NCBI GenBank assembly: GCA_021234155.1
Contig: JAJEKV010000045.1
Location: 1,697,474 to 1,761,473 of the forward strand
DNA: 64,000 nucleotides
Reading direction: 5' to 3'
Source of the DNA: Isoetes taiwanensis
Lineage: Eukaryota > Streptophyta > Lycopodiopsida > Isoetales > Isoetaceae
The notes beneath the pieces are model-generated. The model had not been told where the DNA came from and did no database searches. It saw only the letters and a list, made by a program, of their open reading frames with translations. Of this stretch, positions 56,275 to 64,000 are shown piece after piece (the stretch's first letter is position 1; every line of letters begins with the position of its first letter). A program made the position numbers and the translations under genes.

Positions 56275-59200
56275 TTTTTTTTTTTTTTTTTGAGAGCTAG
56301 AACTTGAAATTTAAATTAAAATAAGGGTGTTAGTCTTAAAGTCAAATTGTTTAAAGTCTTGTTGTAGTACATGGCCCCTTTATATGTGCCAAGCCTAATG
56401 ATCATTCATCACATGGAGGGGTATCCACCAGCATCATTAGTCCATGAGCATTTGAAGAATAGATAGAAGCCTTGAACTGATCCTAGTCTATCCAGGATTT
56501 GTCGAAGTTGCTCATACTCAATATGAGCAATTGCCATAAGGGCCATACTGCATGGTTGAAGACGCTTTATCTCTTTGCAATGCATACTCTCGCCTCCAAG
56601 AGCTAATGGCATCTATGCTTCCATACTTCCAAAGGGCTATGTATTAAAGAGTATCCCAACTTATCCGCTGAGATGTAACAAAGGCTATCGGTCTGAAGAA
56701 TTGGTGCCCATTCCCCAAAAGTTTCTCCTTTGTTTTGGGGACACAGGAACATGTGGATTTATGTCCTCTACATTTCCATATAAGAGAGGGTAGTCTATGT
56801 CCGAGCACGTTCCTCCTTGAGAGCCATGTTTTGTAGCTATACCACGCTACAACAAAGCCATGCCATGAGTTGGGTTTCTTCTGGCAGTAAAGAGGGAGGT
56901 CCAAAGATCTTCGTAGTTGTTTGACATATTCCGTAACGTAAAAGGTGCATGGGCTTCCGTGGATGGTGCATACCATCATCTCATAGAGCTTTGTAAACCT
57001 CACTTGGGACCGGTAGGTCAGCTTATCATTCAACAACCGGATTTCTTCGATCCTTCCTCTTCCCGAAAGGCAAGCATGCTAACTTGGTTCTCACTTTGTT
57101 GTACACTCCATCTCTATCAGATTGGGTGCCTTTAATTAGGTTTTTCAGCCTGCCTCCAAGACCATCAAACTCTAATTGGGTCCTGAGTGTGCTTGAGTCT
57201 AGTTATACCCAAGCAGCCTCCCATTTCCAAGTGAAATCTTTGGGGTGCATTAAGGCTAAGGATAATCCTCTTGATAATTCTACCATTGACCTTAAGATGG
57301 AAAGATATCCCCGATCGGGCCATTGAGCTTGAGTAGTTCTAAAATGCTCTTGACAATCGCCATGCTTCAAGGATCTTGCGACATCGGGGAAGTATCACAA
57401 GCATTTTAAATCGAAGCATAGCCGATTTACATGAGAGATGCAAGGAGGCTTGATCTTAATGGGCTTGCTGCCGCATCTCGATGAAGAGAGAGCCAATAAT
57501 GTTGTCACCATTAATTGCTCTCCCATAATTAGCTTGCCGACGAGAGCTTGTGGAGTGCCTGATATCCTTGATTCCTAGACCGCCTCTTTAATTTAGTTTA
57601 CGACTTCCTCACTGCCGCTTTATCGCGACCTTGCCACACAAACTCTGGCGAGTTTTGCATTCTTTTGGTGATGTACTTGGGTGCCAGAGAATGGATGACA
57701 TGTAGACTACCGAAATACCAAAACACCATTTGCAAATGCTAATCCTTCCTCGCAAAGAGAGCCTGTGTTCTAATTCATAGATTGATTTTTCTTTCTTCAA
57801 ATTCGTCAAGTATGCTCGCCCGCATTCCTCAGCGGCTGCACTTACGGATAGGGGAAGCCGAAAGAGTTTGACACTATCATTCCTTCTTGAAACCCGAATA
57901 CCTAGATTTAGATACTTGTTGGCGGTCCTCCCGATGTGGCCGATAATTGAACATTTACTAAGATTGAGACACACTCCAGCTTGCATCCAGTTGCCTTTGA
58001 TGATCAAGTAGGCGTTTGCAATGCTATCATCATCAGACTTTTAAAAAGATGAACGGCTATCCGTAAATTGTTGTATATACCTAACTGATTCAGCTAGGTG
58101 TGTTCTAATGCCCTTCTACATCCTTCCTCAGATCTTTTTTCAATTAGCAATGTTAGCAATATCGGTGCTAAGATAACCGTGGGCATCCATGTTCTAATCT
58201 CTTCTCCGAGAGGAAAGATGTGGTGGGGTACTACCAGATAATGGATGCCGGTATTGATTTGTTTAAACCCATGACCACATCAATGAATTGCCTAAAACCC
58301 AATTTGGCCATATAACCATCTGAATTGATGACCATCTTAACAGCACAAACGCCAAGCTTGAAATCGAAGCCTAACATGATAGCTCCCTTTGCTGATTCTC
58401 GAGATGCCCAATGCATTCCTTTCACAGGTACGAGGTAGTTGGCAAGGATAAGTCACCAGAGGAAAGCGCATTGTTCTTGCCTTGCGATATTGCCGAAAGT
58501 GGCTTTGAAACGACGGCATGAGCTCTGGCTTTATCACCAGTATGTGGTGTTCGTGAGGAGCACTGGCCATTCCTCCGAGCCATTGGTCTTTGTACCTTTT
58601 GGTATTAGGGCAACAACTCGTGGAGAGAGCAGGTGGAGGCTGCCATGAAGCTGCCCTTGCAGCACCACGTTGAGATCATCACCTAATTCTTTGCCAAAAA
58701 TTCCAAGAATATTTCTGGTGGAAACCATCCGTCCTGAGATCGTGCCATCATCCGAGGCTGCAATGGACTCCTCACTTTGTGATTTGTTTACGAGGGAGCT
58801 GGTTGTCTCTCCAAGTTGACTATTCCGGCCCCATGACTTGGTGCTAAAGCTTTATCTGTTTTAAGGATCTCATTGGCAGTGCTATCCTCCCGAGAACAAC
58901 TTATATGATTCCCAGAAAGTACCTCTAATGTCATTTGGCTCCTGATGATAGAGTTGTCCCCTGCCCTAATCCCCATTGATTCCATTTTCCATGATCCTAT
59001 TACCAAATAGTCGAAAAGAAGACTTTTGAAGTCTCCATATCCATGTTCCCTACGTGCCATTTTGCTTTGGTTTCCAATCACAGCCTATCGGCTCTCATCC
59101 TCTTCAATTGATTTGATCCTTTAGCATCAAGATTGGCTTCCGGCTTTGTAATGACAGTTTGCCGGGTTGGCCATGAGCTTGATCGAACCATTCTTAGAGT

Positions 59201-61520
59201 CTCCATCATACCGCAATTTCTCCTCAACAAAGGTTTTGCCCTTCATACCCTCACCACACCCTGCTTTCATTGCCTTGAGCTATTTTGACCAATCATGCAT
59301 GCTTTTGCCCCTAGCTAACTCGTAGTGAAGCTCCATAGCCTGAAGGAAGCGCGTAATTCTCACATTTGTTAAGATAATCACGTTAAATTTAAATGGTGTG
59401 GCACCCCCTCATATTAACTTAGAAGGCATATCTAGTACTAGCTTTGAGGATGTGGTCGGATTGCGCGGAAGCCATGTCATCTTCAACAAAATGTTATCCA
59501 AAATGGAGCCGACTTTGTTTACTTGTGTGTTGACCAAGAGGCGTGACTGCTTGGTTCGGCCCTCCGCTATATTGCCCGTGAATATTCAAGAGTAGAGCAA
59601 ATCCTATTGAATCCATAAGGTTGTCCCCCAGACACCCTTTCCTCAGCCTGAAAGATTCTTATGTAGACCAATCTTCTGGTCTCCAAGTTTCGTCATGTTA
59701 AAATCTCCTCCAAGGAGCCAGCCTATAGATTGCTTGTCAATCTAAAGTTGTATCCTGCCTCCACATAACAGCCTCCTCCTTCGGCTTCTTCTGTTGAGGT
59801 ATATGTTGATAATTCCCACACATATTATCATGCTCCGTATTCGGTGACTTAAGCATCTCTCCTGATGGCAATAATGCATACCGCCTTAACATTTCTCCAT
59901 AGCACTCTAACTCCTCCCTTTGGTGCCATTGGCCTCTGCAAATGCATGAGTTATAGCCCCCAACCACCCACTCTGCCAAAGGAGTTTGTTTCAAAATCTC
60001 CCAACGGCGTTCTCAATCAGGGAATTATCTCTCGTACCATAGATCTGATTGCAAGCATAATCAGATCAGCTAAGTGCTCCCCCTAATACCCCTTTAAATT
60101 CCAACTTTATAATCTTCATAACCGATAAAAAAGAGAACAGCATCGCTAGGTAACTTTCAAAATTTCATTATTGAGCTCAATGTCCCTTTCTATCAGGCGA
60201 ATCGTAGAAGGTGGGTCGGGATTGATCCCACCTCCGGGCAGTAGATTCTTGTACACCACTCCCTTTTTCTTTACCCTTTTCTTTCTTCTCTAGAGTCGGG
60301 TTTTGTGCATTTCCGACACCACTTCAATGCAAAAAGCCCCCGCCAGATTTAAGAGTGCCTGTCAGCCCGTGGATTTGTGTTTCAGCCATTGCTTCCATCA
60401 TTGGTTGTTTCACTTTTGTAGCATGTCACCAAATCGGGTCTCCATCATGGGTTGCTTGCCCTTCCTCGGATATTCCATATTGCTAGTATCAATCAAGTAT
60501 TCCGGTAGCTATGGATGTCGCAGACTCTTGCATGCTTGGGGAACACAAAGGTGGCTGGCCTGTGAGCTTTCAAAACCGCTAGGTTGGCATGTACCCACTA
60601 TGTTATTAGCAGCCATTCCATCTCACATTCATATCTCATCAGTTAACCCTCACCGACTCGATATTGGGGCTGCCATCTTCCACGGTTTAAAGGTCAAGTT
60701 TGTGTCACCCAAGGCATCCACCATTTGGCTCCACTAAGGTCGTGGTGTACCCGGGAGGTACCATGCTCGACATCCGGGTGCTTCATAGCTCAACAAATAC
60801 TATAGTGGGGCTCCACCAGAATCGCCTTCCTCGCTGGTTGGTATGCAAATCATGATTGACGCTCCCATGCAACCTAACTGCTCGCTCCCATGCATAACAA
60901 ATATTGGCAAGAGCTCCTCCATATTTGAGGGTGTAAGACGGGTTTGAAGAGCAAACCACACTGCCTAGAGGATTCTCCTATTTCAAACACACCGAGGAGG
61001 CGGTCAATCGATCCCCGCCCTTCTCCTCTACCTCGAAAGTACTACGGTTCCGCCCCTCTACTAATACCGCCCTCTAACTCGGCCTCCGTACTCTCTTGTT
61101 GTTGACTCCCCCAACAGCATCATCCATTCTCATAGTGGTAAAGGCCACAACCATCCCTATGAAGTCTAGCTTGGCGTCAGCATAGGCGAGGGAGGCCATC
61201 AAGAATGATGAAATCCTAATCTATTAGCTTTGTCAACAGAGTCTATGAATGAGAGATATTCCCGATTGGCCTTAAATACCAATGGCTGCATGACCTTAGG
61301 TAACAGTTTGATCTCGGTAGAGGAATTCTCCCACGTGATGAACACATTGCCTTCGTGCTGTGCTCATTCAAGATTCAACAACACTTAAACCCCTTAGGGA
61401 AGCCCATACAGATAAGGAACTCGCTCGAGATTATCACAATCGAAATCAGCCCCGCCATCTTTGCAGATAGTGAGAATTCACCCCCGGTCACAAGAAATAA
61501 CCCTTCGAGAAGTATATCAA
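56275..61520 (-). mobile_element. LINE (L1-like), almost full length, decayed
   Basis: A T run at 56275-56291 is the poly(A) tail of a minus-strand LINE. Reading leftward from 61500: an ORF1-like stretch (about 61500-60750: VFITWENSSTEIKLLPK, YADAKLDFIGMVVAF), then the ORF2 endonuclease beginning AIWNIRGRASNP (about 60485) and WLLGGDFNMTKLGD (about 59715). Reverse transcriptase pieces follow: RVVALIPKGTK and LLTNTTYW (58640-58530), IMLGFDFKLG (motif A, about 58390), PLGEEIRTWMP (58200), GVCLNLSKCSIIG (57980) and AYLTNLKKEKSI. C-terminal ORF remnants lie at 57036-56410. Stops and shifts are many, and the YxDD motif is not preserved. The right border meets the duplicated F-box flank at about 61520. 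This copy belongs to a different LINE lineage from the one at 39.5 kb (poly(A) tail, GGDFN). Confidence 0.75.
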
Positions 61521-63300
61521 CTCCTTTATCCTTTGAGAAGGGAGCACTATTTCAGCAGCTAAGTCAATGGAAGCCCATAGAGGGGGATTTTATGTTTCAA
61601 TGTAGTCTGAAATTGATGGAGTAGGGGTTCATATAAAGAAAAGTATTTGCTTTATGAATCTTAGATGTAGCGAGCTATTACTGTTTTGGCCTCCTGGTTA
61701 AAAACATGCCTTCGCTATTGGGAGGTGCGCAGCTTCCATGATCTGTTTCTATTTCTGACCATTCATCTTTCTTCCTCAAGCTTCCAGTGTCAAACAAAAT
61801 AACTCCCGAAAGTAAACATATTCTGAGAAAGCAAATCCATTCGTAGTAAGATAGAAAATCTTTAGTAGATCCTTTGAAATCTGGTAGTTTGATTATTAGT
61901 TGGACACACGCTATTATCCCAAAATGCCCATGCAACTCCCCATGCTCCCAATCACTCAAATGTTGTGCCCATGTGAAAGCGAAAAGCCAGGAAAAATCCA
62001 GTTACAACGATGTTGATGGAACTGATAACTCCCTGTGATTATCCATGCCGCGAAATGGTTTTGGAAAGCCTCATCTTACGTCTGGTCCTCAATGAATTGA
62101 ACATCCCCTTCACTACATCCTCTTCTCATTGTATGACCAATCTGACCGTTCTCAACCGGCAGAATAGAGGTGTGATTCGAATGAGGTGCCATCTTCGTAT
62201 TTTGTTCATAGAGTTCTAAACTTTGGGTATCGATTACAGGATGCGCCGTTGGCAGAAAAGGCAAGAGAAGCAATTGTTTACCGTTCGGCGAAGATGACGT
62301 AATCTGGTCTTGGTGCAAAGAAAACATAACCATTGCACATCTGCTCTCAATTCTATGTACTGTCCTTGTCGGGTTAACGCCACCGCACGATCAACCGAAA
62401 CACGTTACCAAGACGACGTTGCCAGCCTCTGCAAGGCTTGAAAAGAAAATCAATGCTTGATAGTATTAAGTACATGCTTTTGTCGCTAATATATATCATT
62501 CAGGTGCTTGGAAAGGCGCCCCTGTTCCAGCCGGAAAGCGACGAAACCGCACAAAACATATGTGTATCAACTTTAATCCGTAACCCAAAATAAAATAAAC
62601 AAAGCTTCCCAACGTCCCAACGTGTGTCTGAGCGCTTTACATCCCATCACGTTCCAAAGTGAAGGCCGTAAATCTCTGGTTAAACATAGAATGGATGAAC
62701 AGGTTCGGTGAGAATAGGCCAGCAAATGGAGATAGGCAATCCCATAAATGTAAATGATAGATCCCTTTCATTAAAGTCTATAATTAAAACTGATCGGTAT
62801 GGTGGCACTCTCCCAAATGGTCAAGGGTAGAACTAGTGGCATTGGTAACCCTGCAAGATTAAATAGCATCACAGGCAACACAGAACCATCATCTTCCCTC
62901 ACACATTTCATCTTCATCGATTCTCAGCCCATTATGAACCCCATGCTCTTCCTGTTTCCTGAGAAATTTAAAACATTATTTTATTTATGCCTTCTTGTAA
63001 GCAAAAAGTAGTTTGATCCTAAGTATTTAATTCTAGGTTTCTGGGCTTCTGCCCGACCCGCCTGAAATTCAGAGGAAATCCCTGCTTCCACCCATCAAAA
63101 ACACCTGCAATCCGAGAATAGATATCCATATTTGGAAATGGTCAAAAATTTTGGCAAAAGGAAAGGGCTTTTGGCCCTATGGAAGTTGATTTTGGGACAA
63201 CCGAAAATAAGCCTTGTTCGAGCATATTTACAGGCGAAATTTTATTTATTAGACATTACAACATTTTAGGGGTTTCCATTTCAGAGGATTCAAGCTGCCA
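61521..63300 (+). repeat. dispersed duplicate of the F-box 5' flank
   Basis: This is collinear with 7695-9012: GAGCACTAT...AGTCAATG at 61545 (7712), TTGGGAGGTGCG at 61717 (7901), ATCCTTTGAAATCT at 61868 (8047), ATTATCCATGCC at 62037 (8213), CACAAAACATxTGT at 62548 (8832), and TTAGACATTAC just before the start codon (63250). About 590 bases (62560-63155) have no counterpart in the first copy, while the 34-bp promoter repeats of the first copy are not amplified here. Confidence 0.75.
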
Positions 63301-64000
63301 TGGCCAGAGAGAATTCTGAAGAGAACTTGCGTTGTGGAGAAATATAGCTTTGAAGGAAGCTTGTGCCTTTCTCGATTGAAGAGAAAGAATGGTTGGGAAG
63401 GAACTCAGAGGAGGCAAAAAGAAGAAAGCTCTTCTCCAGAGGAACTTTGGTTTCCCTTTCGACCTCTTCACCAGAGTTTTAGCATGCTCTAAGCTGACCA
63501 TTCAGATCATGTTGTTTGTTGTAAACAGTGAAAGATGGCTCAAAGTCCACATTCATTTTGCCGCGCCACAAAGCATGCAATATGGCCTTGGCACGGATGG
63601 GAGATCTTATTCTAATTGCGGAACTGACCTGGAGTCCCGGTACATCGGTCTCGCCGGCGAAAATCCCGGAAGTGGAAGCACCGCTTCCATCATATCCATA
63701 AGGGACCGGTGCAAAGATGAGAAGCTATACCTTTGCTGGGAACCATTAAAGAATACTGGAAAGTGATTTTCCCCTGGCGATTTTGATCCGCCTGGCGAAT
63801 GCGGGAGGGCTCAACACCGCCGCTCATGATATAGCTCTTCTATGATGGGTCATCTATTGCGTATATGCAAATATTTGACTGCGTCCACACTTGGAACATG
63901 TGGAAACACCTTTGCCTTGATGGCCCCCTTTCGAGATAAAACTCTGAGATTTGCCTGTTGACTTCTTATCATCTCCAAAAGGAAATACTATGATAATTTT
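63301..64000 (+). pseudogene. F-box gene copy, decayed and cut by the window end
   Basis: The start ATGGCCAGAGAGA matches the intact gene at 9013, but an inserted base pair shifts the frame within five codons. Later segments can be followed in changing frames: a lysine-rich stretch (63385-63430), FPFDLFTRVLACSKL (the F-box core, about 63448-63492), WKVHIHFA-like remains, then CKDEKLYLCWEPLKN (63709-63760) equivalent to CKDEKYIGVGNPLKN of the intact copy, and finally FDCVHTWNM-like and DGPLSR-like remains near 63870-63930. Multiple indels show it is dead. It continues beyond the window. Confidence 0.8.

Overview
This window looks like nuclear DNA of a land plant. The evidence is GT-AG introns that join reading frames in phase, a plant-type F-box/kelch-like gene, histone H2B and catalase gene fossils, Ty1/Copia, CACTA and LINE relics, hAT- and LTR-type insertions with clean target duplications, and many A/T tracts and microsatellites. 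A large-genome, non-flowering lineage such as a fern is my best guess, but that is inference; nothing here fixes the species. Bacterial features are absent.

Layout. 0-5.3 kb: LTR-like debris, a perfect 15-bp hairpin, and a broken Copia gag-pol whose integrase is split by a 1.6-kb insertion. 5.7-8.4 kb: a decayed repeat family that carries a histone H2B C-terminus on the minus strand. 9.0-10.2 kb: an intact F-box gene, the only convincing complete gene; a rotten copy with its 5' flank lies at 61.5-64.0 kb. 10.8-12.1 kb: a retroposed sequence ending in a long poly(A). 12.9-16.0 kb: a decayed DDE-type transposase gene with a 510-bp intron. 16.5-18.7 kb: tandem repeats around an unknown ORF. 19.1-22.6 kb: a minus-strand pseudogene that seems to combine a Cys/His zinc-binding module with an FCP1-like HAD phosphatase. 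23.6-38.1 kb: a probable 14.5-kb CACTA element holding two minus-strand gene relics and loaded with later insertions: a 266-bp MITE, a 3.1-kb foldback element, a catalase fossil, a 121-bp solo LTR with a perfect 5-bp duplication, and a 938-bp hAT element with a perfect 8-bp duplication. 38.2-42.8 kb: a multi-exon SET-like gene interrupted before its last codons by a minus-strand LINE. 45-47.7 kb: unrecognised minus-strand exons. 50.5-52.9 kb: a higher-order repeat. 56.3-61.5 kb: a second, nearly full-length but decayed LINE.

Taken together this is a nested transposon graveyard around one live-looking F-box gene and possibly a SET-like gene recently disabled by a LINE. The most unusual items are the DDE transposase family with an HGKGEHDG motif, the zinc-finger/FCP1 gene, the foldback element with tandem-repeat outer arms, and the SET-like gene. 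All alignments were made by eye; no identities were computed.
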